Shown here: piece after piece, positions 26,198-35,495 of the stretch
Numbering within the stretch: the stretch's first letter is position 1
Layout of the letters: the number at the start of each line of letters is the position of its first letter
Source of the DNA: Anaerocolumna cellulosilytica
Lineage (GTDB): Bacteria > Bacillota > Clostridia > Lachnospirales > Lachnospiraceae
Length of the DNA: 64,000 bases
Assembly: GCF_014218335.1 (NCBI RefSeq)
Contig: NZ_AP023367.1
Location: 3,287,501-3,351,500, forward strand
Direction of reading: 5' to 3'
The notes under the pieces: generated by a model
Databases searched by the model: none
What the model was told of the DNA's origin: nothing
What the model saw: the letters and a program-made list of their open reading frames with translations, nothing else
Program-made: the position numbers and the translations under genes

Positions 26198-27238
26198 TTA
26201 GCTTAACAACATTAGAGCCCCTTTAGGCAGGATTAAATATTCCGGCAGTTGTTCTTTTAAAGTATTGTTCCAATAGGCTTTACTGATTTTCCACCAGATT
26301 TCACTTCCCTTACTGTTTACTATGATATTCTGCTCAAAGGGAGATTCTGCAACTCGCATTAAGTTGCATGGCAACGAGTTTTCCTGTTTGCTGTCAATAG
26401 CCGGCCGTATAGCATGAGCACGGATTCCGACATACTGTATGGAATCTTTGATTATTACATCCGTATGTAAGGTTATTCCCCAATCCAGTGCCTCCAAAAC
26501 CGTTTCTGACACTTTTTTTGCTCTTGAAATATTCTTACATCCAGTCAATCTAGCTCCCGCTAAGTTTATAGGATTTTTAAAGATTTCCTTGGTATTACCC
26601 ATAAGTACGATGGCTCCATTCTCAATTACTGCAATACTCCCGCACATTCCATACACCTCATCACGATCATGAGAAACAAGCAACGTATCACCCCTGTACC
26701 CCCTCAGACTTTCAATCAGTTCCTGCTGCAAGCTTTCCTTTAAGTAGGCATCCAAAGCAGAAAAGGGCTCATCTAACATGAGCACCTCAGGTTCATAAGC
26801 AAGAATTCTTGCCAAAGCCACTCTTTGCTGCTGCCCTCCTGATAATTCTACGGGATATCTCTTCTCAAAACCTTTAATATGTAATAGCCCTAGCATTTCA
26901 TAAACTCTGGATTGTTTTTCTTTTTTTGACCCTTTTAAACCACAGCTAATGTTTTCCTCCACGGTCATATTGGGAAATAATGCATAATTTTGAAACAGAT
27001 AACCTACATTTCGCTCCTGAGGCGGAAGATTAATTTTTTTCCTGGAATCAAATAATACTTTATCATTCAGCCGAATCATACCTTCATCTGGTTTTACAAT
27101 CCCTGCAATACACTTTAAAGTCATACTTTTACCACATCCCGAAGCTCCTAAAAGTCCCATGGTCTCACCCGTAGTTTCTAATCTTACTTTCAGGGAAAAG
27201 CCTTTAAATTTCTTTTTGATATCAACATACAGACTCAT
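26198..27238 (-). CDS. modC: Molybdate ABC transporter ATPase
   Basis: 346 residues with Walker A GASGCGKS, Q-loop LFQNYALFP, signature LSGGQQQR and Walker B VLMLDEPFSALD. The C-terminal region after residue 235 (AGARLTGCKNISRAKKV) resembles a MopI/TOBE-type regulatory domain. It overlaps modB by 4 bases and completes modABC, driving uptake of molybdate or tungstate. A plus-strand hairpin (GGAGGG/CCCTCC then T6, 26046-26080) lies downstream. Confidence 0.92.
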   Translation of the reverse strand: MSLYVDIKKKFKGFSLKVRLETTGETMGLLGASGCGKSMTLKCIAGIVKPDEGMIRLNDKVLFDSRKKINLPPQERNVGYLFQNYALFPNMTVEENISCGLKGSKKEKQSRVYEMLGLLHIKGFEKRYPVELSGGQQQRVALARILAYEPEVLMLDEPFSALDAYLKESLQQELIESLRGYRGDTLLVSHDRDEVYGMCGSIAVIENGAIVLMGNTKEIFKNPINLAGARLTGCKNISRAKKVSETVLEALDWGITLHTDVIIKDSIQYVGIRAHAIRPAIDSKQENSLPCNLMRVAESPFEQNIIVNSKGSEIWWKISKAYWNNTLKEQLPEYLILPKGALMLLS

Positions 27239-27924
27239 CTCTTACCCCTCCTTACTTTACTTTTACCGAATCTTCTTTTTCTTATAGGCAGATAGTTCAT
27301 AAAGAACACTACTCCAAAGGAAATAATCACAATAATGGCTACCCACAGCATAGCCTTCTCCATGTCATTACCCTGTGTAGCCATATAGATTGCTACCGGA
27401 ATTGTTTGGGTTACTTTTGGTATGTTACCGGCTATCATTAAGGTTGCACCAAATTCACCTAAAGCACGGGCAAAGGCGAGAATTCCACCGGATATAACTC
27501 CCGGAAGTGCCAGGGGCATAATTACCTTCCAAAAAATCTTAATTTCTGACATACCTAATGTTCTGGCTGCATACACAAGATTTTGGTCTATCTGTTCAAA
27601 GGCCGCTTTAGTAGAACGGTACATAAGAGGAAATGCTATCACTATAGCTGCTATTACTGTAGCCGGCCACTTAAATATTATCTGAATCCCAATTTGGGAC
27701 AGCAACTTTCCTAAGAGACCGTTTTTCCCGAACAGTAACAAAAGAAAGAAACCAGCTACTGTGGGAGGAAGTACCAATGGAAGGGTAAATAAACCATCCA
27801 CAATCCATAATACACCTCCTCTTAGTGCCCTTACCTTATGTGCAGCGAATATACCAAGAAAAAATGTTATGACAGTTGCACAGGTTGCTGTACGAAGTGA
27901 AATCAATAAAGGTGCCCAGTCCAA
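27235..27924 (-). CDS. modB: Molybdate ABC transporter permease
   Basis: About 229 residues with five or six membrane segments and the EAA loop (ARTLGMSEIKIFWKVIMPLALPGVISGGILAFARALGEFGATLMIAGN), the ModB signature. GGGAGG lies 7 bases before the TTG at 27924 (product MDWAPLLISL, as other ModB proteins begin), whereas the ATG at 27948 lies upstream of that site; a GTG at 27927 is also possible. It overlaps modC by 4 bases. Confidence 0.92.
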   Translation of the reverse strand: MDWAPLLISLRTATCATVITFFLGIFAAHKVRALRGGVLWIVDGLFTLPLVLPPTVAGFFLLLLFGKNGLLGKLLSQIGIQIIFKWPATVIAAIVIAFPLMYRSTKAAFEQIDQNLVYAARTLGMSEIKIFWKVIMPLALPGVISGGILAFARALGEFGATLMIAGNIPKVTQTIPVAIYMATQGNDMEKAMLWVAIIVIISFGVVFFMNYLPIRKRRFGKSKVRRGKR

Positions 27925-28030
27925 CACGTTTCCTCCCTTCCGTATCATATTAATTTAGTTCAAAACATTATATTTAGAGTGCAGAATTACTGGTCCTATC
28001 TTTTAAATGACTATTTTGTAATTGTCCATC

Positions 28031-28897
28031 TTATTTATTTTCTTCAAATCCGTATTTTTCAAATACTTCTATTGCATCTTTAGACGACAAATATTGTACA
28101 AAAGCTTTTGCAGCTTCCTGAGCTTTCGAATCCTTTACAACTGCTATGGGATATATTACCTTGGAGGTGCTTCCTACCGGTGCCTCTGCAACCACCATAA
28201 CGTTATCACTGGATTTTGCATCGGTTGCATATACCACACCAGCATAGGCATTTCCCGTCGCAACCCAGGTAAGAACTTCCGTTACGTCTTTACCATAAGT
28301 TACCTTTTCCTTTACCTTGTCTAAAATTCCAAGTGTCGTAAAAATTTCCTCGGAATATTGTCCGACCGGTACACTAGCTGGATCACCCAAAGCAATAATC
28401 GGAGCTTTTACTATATCTTCAAAACTACTAAGACCTAGGTCGCTTTCCTTCGGAACAATAAGAACTACCTTATTCTCAAGTAATTCTTTTTTTGTATCAT
28501 CCAAAATAAAACCGCCCTCTTCTAACGCAGTCATCTGCTTTAAAGCTGCAGACATAAATACATCAACAGGTGCTCCCTGCTCAATCTGCTGTTGTAACGT
28601 TCCTGAACTTCCAAACGTAAAAGTTAGGGTTACATTAGGGTTTGTAACTTTATAAAGTTGCTCCAATTCTTCCATTGCATTCTGTAAGCTGGCAGCCGCA
28701 GCAACTAGAATTTCCGCAGATTTGTCTTCCTTGACCGATTGTTCTGGCGTAACTGTTTGCGACGGCTGCTCAGTTAGTGTTTCAGTAACTTCTGTTATAC
28801 CGTTTGCCTCCTTAGATGGATTTTTCTTATCACATCCAACGAAAGCAAAAATTGTGGCAAATAAAAGTAAAACTAAAAGCATTTTCATTTTTTTCAT
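28031..28897 (-). CDS. modA: Molybdate-binding lipoprotein
   Basis: 288 residues. A lipoprotein signal peptide (MKKMKMLLVLLLFATIFAFVGC, lipobox FVGC) is followed by a Thr/Glu-rich linker to about residue 62. The ModA fold then begins with ILVAAAASLQNAMEEL, with FGSSGTLQQQIEQGAPVDVFMSA (oxyanion-binding residues). It captures molybdate for ModBC. AAAGGAGAAAG precedes the ATG. It heads the modABC operon behind a leader carrying a terminator-like hairpin. Confidence 0.93.
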   Translation of the reverse strand: MKKMKMLLVLLLFATIFAFVGCDKKNPSKEANGITEVTETLTEQPSQTVTPEQSVKEDKSAEILVAAAASLQNAMEELEQLYKVTNPNVTLTFTFGSSGTLQQQIEQGAPVDVFMSAALKQMTALEEGGFILDDTKKELLENKVVLIVPKESDLGLSSFEDIVKAPIIALGDPASVPVGQYSEEIFTTLGILDKVKEKVTYGKDVTEVLTWVATGNAYAGVVYATDAKSSDNVMVVAEAPVGSTSKVIYPIAVVKDSKAQEAAKAFVQYLSSKDAIEVFEKYGFEENK

Positions 28898-28971
28898 AAA
28901 CTTTCTCCTTTTTTTTGTTCTATAATATTTTCGTGCCTGTCTTTTGGTATCCTAGGCAAAAACGATTCTAT

Positions 28972-29006
28972 TAAAAAAAGTCTAAAGCAACATCCGCCTT
29001 AGACTT
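28972..29006 (-). terminator. Terminator-like hairpin in the modABC leader (possible attenuator)
   Basis: The stem AGTCTAAAGC (28979-28988) / GCCTTAGACT (28996-29005), one wobble, is followed on the minus strand by T7. It lies between the modABC promoter (29091-29119) and the modA start, so transcription must pass it. A second small hairpin (TGCCT/AGGCA, 28934-28957) follows. No known riboswitch consensus was recognised. Confidence 0.65.
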
Positions 29007-29090
29007 CTATGTCATTTAATTGATTCCTATGCAAGTACACAACTACTCCAATTTTCGTTTCGATTTGTTATGTTTTACTTATTGTTTTGT

Positions 29091-29119
29091 ATTTTACACT
29101 CTCTGTTATGTTATGTCAA
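29091..29119 (-). promoter_or_regulatory. Promoter of modABC
   Basis: Minus strand TTGACA (29114-29119), 17 bp including the repeat ATAACATAAC, TAAAAT (29091-29096). The leader to modA would be about 185 nt, long for a simple operon. Confidence 0.72.
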
Positions 29120-29275
29120 GTTTTCTTAATTTTAAGCAAATCTGCAACTTCTTAAGGTGTATAAAGTTCTTCCTTCAATGTAAGTTCCTTTTTCTAAAGA
29201 TTGAATTTGTTACTAATATAGGCTGATTACTTTCATCCGACTTATCAGACGGTATTCACAAAGAACTTCACATGA

Positions 29276-29312
29276 AAAAGAACATGGTTTCAAAAAACTA
29301 CCATGTTCTTCT
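29276..29312 (-). terminator. Intrinsic terminator after pnp
   Basis: A stem around AGAACATGGT / ACCATGTTCT, with a loop rich in A/T, is followed on the minus strand by TTTTTC. It ends the pnp transcript 24 bp after its stop. Confidence 0.85.
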
Positions 29313-29335
29313 TTATACTATATAATACAACCAGA

Positions 29336-31423
29336 TTATTTAACGTCTTTTATACTAAAGCTTATTCTGCCCATTTTATCTTTACCAAGGCATACTACCT
29401 TTACCATATCTCCAAGAGTAAGCACATCTTCCACCTTGTCAATACGTTCTTTGGAAATCTTTGAAATATGAACCATACCCTCTTTGCCAGGAGCAAATTC
29501 AATAAAGGCTCCAAATTCCTTTATGCTTACTACTTTACCTTCAAAAACCTGACCTTCCTCAAAATCTGTAACAATGGTCTGAATTAACTTTATGGCTTTT
29601 GCAATACTTTCAGCGTCAACACCGCATACAGAAACGGCACCTTCGTCAGATATATCAATTTTTACACCTGTTAATTCAATGATTGCATTGATGGTCTTAC
29701 CTCTCTGCCCAACTACATCACCGATTTTTGCAGGATCAATCTTAATCTGAACAATCTTTGGAGAATAAGGGCCTACTTCCGCACGAGGCTGTGAGATACA
29801 CGGAGCCATAATATCATCTAAAATATATGTCCTTGCCTCTTTTGTTCTATAAATAGCTTTTTCAATTATTTCTCTGGTTAAACCATGAATTTTGATATCC
29901 ATCTGAATAGCAGTTATACCTTTATGAGTACCTGCTACTTTAAAGTCCATATCACCAAAGAAATCCTCCAAACCTTGAATATCGGTTAAGATGATATAAT
30001 CATCATCCGCCTCTCCGCTAACTAAACCAACGGAGATACCTGCAACCATACTCTTAATGGGAACACCTGCTGCCATTAAGGAAAGGGTGGAAGCACATAT
30101 ACTGCCCTGAGAGGTTGATCCGTTTGATTCTAATACTTCAGATACGGTACGAATTGCATAAGGGAAATCTTCCTCAGAAGGAAGTACGGGTACTAATGCT
30201 TTTTCTGCTAATGCACCATGTCCGATTTCACGTCTTCCCGGTCCTCTGGAAGGTCTTGTTTCACCAACAGAATAGGAAGGGAAATTATAGTGGTGCATAT
30301 ATCTTTTTGAAGTTTCATTCTCGTCAATACCATCTAACTTTTGGATTTCAGCAAGTGCACCTAGAGTTGTTATAGTAAGTACCTGTGTTTGTCCACGGGT
30401 AAACATAGCTGAGCCGTGGGTTCTCGGTAATATATCCACTTCAGCAGCAAGCTTACGTATTTCTGTAATCTGACGGCCATCCGGACGTTTTTTATCCTTT
30501 AATATCATCTTACGAACTGTTTTCTTCTGGAATTTATAAACCGCTTCATCAAGAAGAGACAGCCATTCCGGATGTTGTTCTTCATAACGAACTATTAACT
30601 TGTCCTTTATTTCACGGATATTTGCTTCTCTCACCTGTTTTTCATCTGTAAATACAGCTGATTCCATGGCTTCTGGTGTAATAAAAGCAACCATATCCTG
30701 CCACAGTTCTTCCGGAGTATCACATTTTATATAATCATGTTTTGGTTTACCACATTCAGCAACAATTGTTTCAATAAATTCAATGATTTTATGATTTAAT
30801 TCATGGGCTAAAAAGATTGCTTCAATCATTTTGTCTTCCGGAAGTTCATTGGCACCGGCTTCAATCATAATAACCTTTTCTTTTGTGGAAGCTACCGTTA
30901 GACTTAGAGTAGATTTTTCTCTTTGGGAACTGGTCGGATTGAAAACGAATTCTCCGTCTACCATACCAACCATTGTAGAGGCCGTCGGGCCATCGAAAGG
31001 GATATCTGAGATTGCGGTTGCAATGGCTGAACCTAACATTGCTGTTAATTCAGGACTGCAATCCTGGTCCACACACATTACCAGATTGTTTAATGTTACA
31101 TCATTTCTATAATCTTTTGGAAACAGGGGTCTCATAGGTCTGTCAATAACACGGGAGGTCAGAACAGCATTATCAGATGCCTTCCCTTCTCTTTTAATAA
31201 ATCCTCCAGGTATTTTACCTACCGCATATAATTTTTCTTCATATTCAACACTTAATGGGAAGAAATCAATACCTTCCCTCGGTTTATCCGATGCGGTAGC
31301 AGTTGATAATACCACAGTATCGCCATAGTGCATAAATGCTGCACCATTAGCCTGTGCCGCTACTCTGCCAATATCAACTGTCAGGGTTCTGCCTGCAAGT
31401 TCCATGGAAAAACTTTTGTACAT
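29336..31423 (-). CDS. pnp: Polynucleotide phosphorylase
   Basis: 695 residues: two RNase PH domains (AGRTLTVDIG start; FTRGQTQVLTITTLG in the second), the inter-domain helical region, a KH domain (IGDVVGQRGKTINAIIE) and an S1 domain (GQVFEGKVVSIKEFGAFIEFAPGKEGMVHISKI). It degrades RNA 3' to 5' by phosphorolysis. AAAGGAGAGTAACT precedes the ATG. It usually follows rpsO; here it is separated from it by an opposing FAD-dehydrogenase gene and has its own leader with a long inverted repeat. Confidence 0.97.
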   Translation of the reverse strand: MYKSFSMELAGRTLTVDIGRVAAQANGAAFMHYGDTVVLSTATASDKPREGIDFFPLSVEYEEKLYAVGKIPGGFIKREGKASDNAVLTSRVIDRPMRPLFPKDYRNDVTLNNLVMCVDQDCSPELTAMLGSAIATAISDIPFDGPTASTMVGMVDGEFVFNPTSSQREKSTLSLTVASTKEKVIMIEAGANELPEDKMIEAIFLAHELNHKIIEFIETIVAECGKPKHDYIKCDTPEELWQDMVAFITPEAMESAVFTDEKQVREANIREIKDKLIVRYEEQHPEWLSLLDEAVYKFQKKTVRKMILKDKKRPDGRQITEIRKLAAEVDILPRTHGSAMFTRGQTQVLTITTLGALAEIQKLDGIDENETSKRYMHHYNFPSYSVGETRPSRGPGRREIGHGALAEKALVPVLPSEEDFPYAIRTVSEVLESNGSTSQGSICASTLSLMAAGVPIKSMVAGISVGLVSGEADDDYIILTDIQGLEDFFGDMDFKVAGTHKGITAIQMDIKIHGLTREIIEKAIYRTKEARTYILDDIMAPCISQPRAEVGPYSPKIVQIKIDPAKIGDVVGQRGKTINAIIELTGVKIDISDEGAVSVCGVDAESIAKAIKLIQTIVTDFEEGQVFEGKVVSIKEFGAFIEFAPGKEGMVHISKISKERIDKVEDVLTLGDMVKVVCLGKDKMGRISFSIKDVK

Positions 31424-31450
31424 AGTTACTCTCCTTTAATTTGTAATTTA

Positions 31451-31560
31451 GTTGGAGATGCCGAAACTACTGAAAAATTCACCAAAGTTAAATATTATTC
31501 AGTATACTTTATAATATTATTTTGATAACCTTTTCAGAAGTCTCGGAATAAAGCTCCAAC
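31451..31560 (-). promoter_or_regulatory. Long imperfect hairpin in the pnp leader
   Basis: The arms 31451-31477 and 31531-31560 share three complementary blocks (GTTGGAG/CTCCAAC, CCGA-AC/GT-TCGG, CTGAAAA/TTTTCAG). This forms an extended imperfect stem ending about 27 bp before the pnp start. In E. coli a pnp leader stem is cut by RNase III and then used for PNPase autoregulation; the resemblance here is structural, and regulation is inferred. Confidence 0.6.
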
Positions 31561-31572
31561 ATACAGTAATGA

Positions 31573-31606
31573 AACAGGGAAATTAACCCTGTTTTTATAT
31601 ATTATA
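31573..31606 (-). promoter_or_regulatory. pnp -10 box and 5'-end hairpin
   Basis: TATAAT (31601-31606, minus strand) has only a weak -35 (TAGTAA). It is followed by a hairpin AACAGGG/CCCTGTT (31573-31593) that would sit at the extreme 5' end of the pnp mRNA. On the plus strand the same hairpin is followed by T5 and could act as a terminator. The rest of the 31607-31848 gap shows only a CACACTAGAGTGTG palindrome (31675-31688). Confidence 0.45.
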
Positions 31607-31848
31607 GCACTAATACAAAAAAATTACTACTAAATTTTTCAATTTCATTAATTGTCAGGATAATATAAAAAATTCACACTAGAGTGTGTTCGAATAATAC
31701 TTTACAAGAATCGGATTCTTCATGTGTATCTCTTATTAATGAAGTCAGTATAAATACCACTTTCTTACTATTATAAAACAATACGAATTTCAACCTCATG
31801 ACATCACCTTCTATTCAAGGTCAATAAGTAGGAATTGTATAGAATAAC

Positions 31849-31877
31849 TTGCATAATAATAGAATTTGTGATAAAAT
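31849..31877 (+). promoter_or_regulatory. Promoter of the FAD-dependent dehydrogenase gene
   Basis: TTGCAT (31849-31854), 17 bp, TAAAAT (31872-31877), about 50 bp before the start codon. Confidence 0.65.
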
Positions 31878-31925
31878 TCCTGTTGGTTATACTAAGGTAA
31901 TCTCTAACACAAAAGGAGTGTTTTG

Positions 31926-33326
31926 ATGCAAAAATACGATGTAATTATTATAGGTGCCGGACCATCCGGTATTTTTTGTGCCTATGAACTTATTAAGGAA
32001 AACAAAAACCTCAATATCTTGATGGTGGAAAAGGGACGCCCCATAGAAAATAGAATGTGTCCAAAACGTACCACAAAACAATGCGTAGGCTGTAAACCCT
32101 GCTCTATTACTACCGGTTTTGCAGGTGCCGGTGCTTTCTCCGATGGTAAGCTTTCCTTATCCCCGGATGTTGGCGGTAATCTCCCTGACATTTTAGGTTA
32201 TGAAAAAACTATAGAATTATTAAAAGAATCTGATGACATTTACCTTAAATTCGGTGCCGATACAAATGTGTACGGCGTTGATAAAGATGAGGAAATCCGT
32301 GAAATCAGGAGGAGGGCAATTAATGCCAACTTAAAACTGATTGAATGTCCTATCCGTCATTTGGGTACCGAAGAAGGCTATAAAATATATACCAGACTTC
32401 AAGAACATCTTCTGGCTGAAGGCGTTACTATGCTCTTCCATACCATGATACAAGATATTCTAATTGAAGACCAGCAGGCAAAAGGTGTTATAACAACAGA
32501 TGGAACTACTTATTATGCGGATGAGATTGTCTCTGCAATCGGTCGTGAGGGTTCTGATTGGTTTAGCCACATCTGTGAATCCCATGGAATTGAAACGAAA
32601 GTAGGCACAGTTGATATTGGTGTCCGTGTAGAAGTTCGTGATGAAGTTATGGAATTCCTAAATAAGAATCTCTATGAAGCAAAACTGGTATACTACACCC
32701 CAACTTTTGATGACAAAGTCCGTACCTTCTGTTCCAACCCTTCCGGAGAGGTTGCTACGGAATATTATGAAAACGGCTTAGCGGTTGTTAACGGACACGC
32801 TTATAAATCCCAAGAATATAAGACGAATAATACGAATTTTGCAATACTGGTTTCTAAAAACTTTACAAAACCTTTTAGAACCCCTATTGACTACGGTAAA
32901 TACATTGCACAGTTAAGTAATATGCTTTGTGATGGAAAAATCCTAGTACAAACTTTTGGTGATTTTCAAAGAGGACGAAGAACCACAGAAGAGAGACTTT
33001 GCAGAAACAATCTGATACCAACTCTAAAGGATGCTGTTCCGGGAGACTTATCTTTAGTATTCCCTCACCGTATTATGGTTGATATCAAGGAAATGATACT
33101 GGCACTGGATAAAGTAACGCCAGGCATTGCCAGCGATGAAACCCTGCTTTACGGTGTAGAGGTTAAATTCTATTCCAATAAAGTAGTTGTAAATCAAGAT
33201 TTTGAAACCAGTATAAAAGGTCTTCGTGCTATTGGTGACGGTGCTTCTGTAACTAGAGGTCTTCAACAGGCATCTGCTAACGGCATCAGTGTTGCAAGAA
33301 GTATCGTAGCTGGATTAGCTAGGTAA
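31926..33326 (+). CDS. FAD-dependent dehydrogenase (COG2509 type)
   Basis: 466 residues from the ATG with AAAGGAG 9 bases upstream; a TTG one codon earlier is less well spaced. The FAD-binding dinucleotide fold opens with YDVIIIGAGPSGIFCAYEL (GxGxxG). A cysteine group MCPKRTTKQCVGCKPC (residues 46-61) precedes GFAGAGAFSDGKLSLSP, typical of this uncharacterised oxidoreductase family. The C-terminal GLRAIGDGASVTRGLQQASANG is the second FAD motif. It stands alone between pnp and rpsO, in the opposite direction. The substrate is unknown. Confidence 0.86.
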   Translation: MQKYDVIIIGAGPSGIFCAYELIKENKNLNILMVEKGRPIENRMCPKRTTKQCVGCKPCSITTGFAGAGAFSDGKLSLSPDVGGNLPDILGYEKTIELLKESDDIYLKFGADTNVYGVDKDEEIREIRRRAINANLKLIECPIRHLGTEEGYKIYTRLQEHLLAEGVTMLFHTMIQDILIEDQQAKGVITTDGTTYYADEIVSAIGREGSDWFSHICESHGIETKVGTVDIGVRVEVRDEVMEFLNKNLYEAKLVYYTPTFDDKVRTFCSNPSGEVATEYYENGLAVVNGHAYKSQEYKTNNTNFAILVSKNFTKPFRTPIDYGKYIAQLSNMLCDGKILVQTFGDFQRGRRTTEERLCRNNLIPTLKDAVPGDLSLVFPHRIMVDIKEMILALDKVTPGIASDETLLYGVEVKFYSNKVVVNQDFETSIKGLRAIGDGASVTRGLQQASANGISVARSIVAGLAR

Positions 33327-33370
33327 TAAAATTCGAATTATTTGATTCATTCTGATAAACGGATTTTAAA

Positions 33371-33428
33371 AATTGGACACCCAAACGTTGTCTAAAGAAT
33401 TGGCAAGCTATGGGTGTCCAATTTTTAT
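33371..33428 (+). terminator. Terminator of the FAD-dependent dehydrogenase gene
   Basis: A 13-bp stem, AATTGGACACCCA (33371-33383) with TGGGTGTCCAATT (33411-33423), has a 27-nt loop and a following T5. Confidence 0.8.
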
Positions 33429-33451
33429 ACCTATTTTCTATAAAATTGAAG

Positions 33452-33482
33452 TAAAGAAAAAGAGCGGATATAATCCACTCTT
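33452..33482 (-). terminator. Terminator of rpsO
   Basis: Minus-strand stem AGAGTGGAT / ATCCGCTCT with a 3-nt loop (33461-33481), then TTTTTCTTT. Confidence 0.85.
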
Positions 33483-33509
33483 CTTCCATTGAAAGTTATA
33501 TTTAAAAAA

Positions 33510-33776
33510 TTATTTTCTTAAACCTAAACGTTCAATTAAAGCACGGTAACCTTCGATATTTGTTTTCTTTAAATATTCAAGTAACCCTCTTCTTTGACCA
33601 ACCATCTTTAAAAGACCGCGTCTGGAATGGTGATCTTTTTTGTTAGTCTTTAAATGTTCAGTTAATTCCCCAATTCTTGCAGTTAAAAGTGCAATCTGTA
33701 CTTCAGGTGAACCTGTGTCCTCTGGAGTTCTTCCGTAAGCTGCAATAATTTCATGTTTCTTTTCTTTACTAATCAT
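33510..33776 (-). CDS. rpsO: 30S ribosomal protein S15
   Basis: 88 residues, full family length, starting [31 protein letters not shown] and containing the 16S rRNA-binding [33 protein letters not shown] precedes the ATG; the 60-codon upstream open frame is not coding. It is normally followed by pnp; here it has its own terminator, and pnp is 2 kb further on with an inserted gene between. Confidence 0.97.
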   Translation of the reverse strand: MISKEKKHEIIAAYGRTPEDTGSPEVQIALLTARIGELTEHLKTNKKDHHSRRGLLKMVGQRRGLLEYLKKTNIEGYRALIERLGLRK

Positions 33777-34001
33777 ATTAATATTCCTCCTAAATTTTAA
33801 ACGCCAAATACCAAGATTAAGGTCGGAGTGTCCTACTTCTGAGTATAGGCTATATTCATACGTATCTAATGATAACATAGTCTGTCTCATTTGTAAACAA
33901 AAATAATTCAGAAGATTCCTTTTACCAGATAATGAACTTTTTTTTATAAAATCCATATATTAAAATTATCTAATTCATTTATACAAATCAAGGAGGCTGT
34001 A

Positions 34002-34871
34002 ATGAACCCCAGAATCTATGATTTTGCTATAATAGGCGGAGATAAAAGGCTGGTCTGCATGGCAGAAAACTTGCACAGCCTGGGATATTCCGTCATACTC
34101 TACGGACTTCCAGATTCTTCTCCTATACTAAGTTTATATGCCAATTCCCTGGCAGAGGCTATAGATTCCAGTAAGGTTATTATCACTCCCATCCCGGTTT
34201 CAAAAGATGGTGTCCACATTCTGTCTCAAAAGGCAGAATCTGATTTGACCATAGATAACCTATGTAAGTTACTCTCATCAGATCAAACAGTATACGGAGG
34301 ATGCCTGACTGAACTTATGACAGATTACTTTAAGAAACACCGCATCCCCTTCAAAGATTTTATGGAACAGGAAGAAATTACTTTATTTAATACCATAGCT
34401 ACTGCTGAAGGATCCATTGCAGAGGCTATTTCAGAAAGTACCACGAACCTGCACGGCTGCTCCTGCCTTATATTAGGTTTTGGAAGGTGCGCCAGAACTT
34501 TGGCAGAGAAGCTCAAAGGATTGTGTAGTAAAGTGGATATTACAGCCAGGTCTTCAGTTGCCCTTGCGGCTGCTGATGCATCCTCATTTGGGGCATTTTC
34601 ATTAGAGGAACTAAAGGAACAAATTGAACACTATGATTATATATTCAATACCATACCATCCGTAGTTCTTACAAAGGATTTACTGTCTCATACTAAGCCA
34701 GGAGTCGTAATTATAGACATTGCTTCGGCACCAGGCGGTGTAGATTTTGAGGCAGCAAAGGAATTGGGGCGTTTTGCTAAATTGAGCTTAGGTCTACCCG
34801 GTAAATATGCACCAAAATCCTCAGCCGCCTGTTTAACTGATTTTCTATTGTCTGATTTAAGAAAGAAGTGA
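34002..34871 (+). CDS. dpaA: Dipicolinate synthase subunit A
   Basis: 289 residues. A Rossmann-type dehydrogenase-like protein with N-terminal IIGGDKRLVCMAENLHSLGYSVILYG and the central LILGFGRCARTLAEKLKG (GxGxxG), as in SpoVFA. With DpaB it oxidises dihydrodipicolinate to dipicolinic acid in the mother cell during sporulation. AAGGAGGCTGTA precedes the ATG. dpaB starts 4 bp after its stop. Confidence 0.94.
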   Translation: MNPRIYDFAIIGGDKRLVCMAENLHSLGYSVILYGLPDSSPILSLYANSLAEAIDSSKVIITPIPVSKDGVHILSQKAESDLTIDNLCKLLSSDQTVYGGCLTELMTDYFKKHRIPFKDFMEQEEITLFNTIATAEGSIAEAISESTTNLHGCSCLILGFGRCARTLAEKLKGLCSKVDITARSSVALAAADASSFGAFSLEELKEQIEHYDYIFNTIPSVVLTKDLLSHTKPGVVIIDIASAPGGVDFEAAKELGRFAKLSLGLPGKYAPKSSAACLTDFLLSDLRKK

Positions 34872-34875
34872 TCTT

Positions 34876-35463
34876 ATGTCCTTGCATAATAAAAACATCG
34901 GAATTGCCTTAACCGGCTCTTTTTGTACCTTTGATAAAGCTTTTGAAGAAATCGAGAAACTGTTAGCTGATAATGCGAATGTATACCCCATCCTTTCCTT
35001 TAATTCACAAAAAATAGACAGCCGTTTTGGAAAGGCTGCCGATTTTTATACAAGATTAAAAGATATGACCGGTCATGAACCTATTACAACGATTGAAGAC
35101 GCAGAACCTATAGGTCCTAAAAATATGTTTGACATTCTGGCAGTAATTCCCTGTACCGGTAATACTCTTGCCAAAATGGCGAATGGAATTACAGATACGC
35201 CTGTTCTTATGGCCGCCAAAGCACATATCCGCAACAATAAACCATTGGTTTTATCCATTGCTACTAACGATGCGCTGGGTCTGAATCTGCAAAATATCGG
35301 TACTTTATTAAATTCAAAAAATATCTATTTTGTACCCTTTGGTCAGGATAGCCCCGATGGAAAGCCTAAATCCATGATTGCTCATACCCATCTGTTAGGT
35401 CTTACCTTGGAGAGTGCACTGGAAGGTAAACAGATACAGCCAGTGGTTCTTAGTCCATTTTAA
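34876..35463 (+). CDS. dpaB: Dipicolinate synthase subunit B
   Basis: 195 residues, a flavoprotein-like fold: IGIALTGSFCTFDKAFEEIEKL, FDILAVIPCTGNTLAKMANGITDTPVLMAAKAHIRNNKPLVLSIATNDALGLN. This is the SpoVFB signature. Together with dpaA it shows that the organism forms dipicolinate-containing endospores. In Bacillus the pair heads a lysine-pathway operon with asd and dapA; here it stands alone. Confidence 0.94.
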   Translation: MSLHNKNIGIALTGSFCTFDKAFEEIEKLLADNANVYPILSFNSQKIDSRFGKAADFYTRLKDMTGHEPITTIEDAEPIGPKNMFDILAVIPCTGNTLAKMANGITDTPVLMAAKAHIRNNKPLVLSIATNDALGLNLQNIGTLLNSKNIYFVPFGQDSPDGKPKSMIAHTHLLGLTLESALEGKQIQPVVLSPF

Positions 35464-35495
35464 TTTACTTTCTAAAAATAAAAGCTAGATTACTG

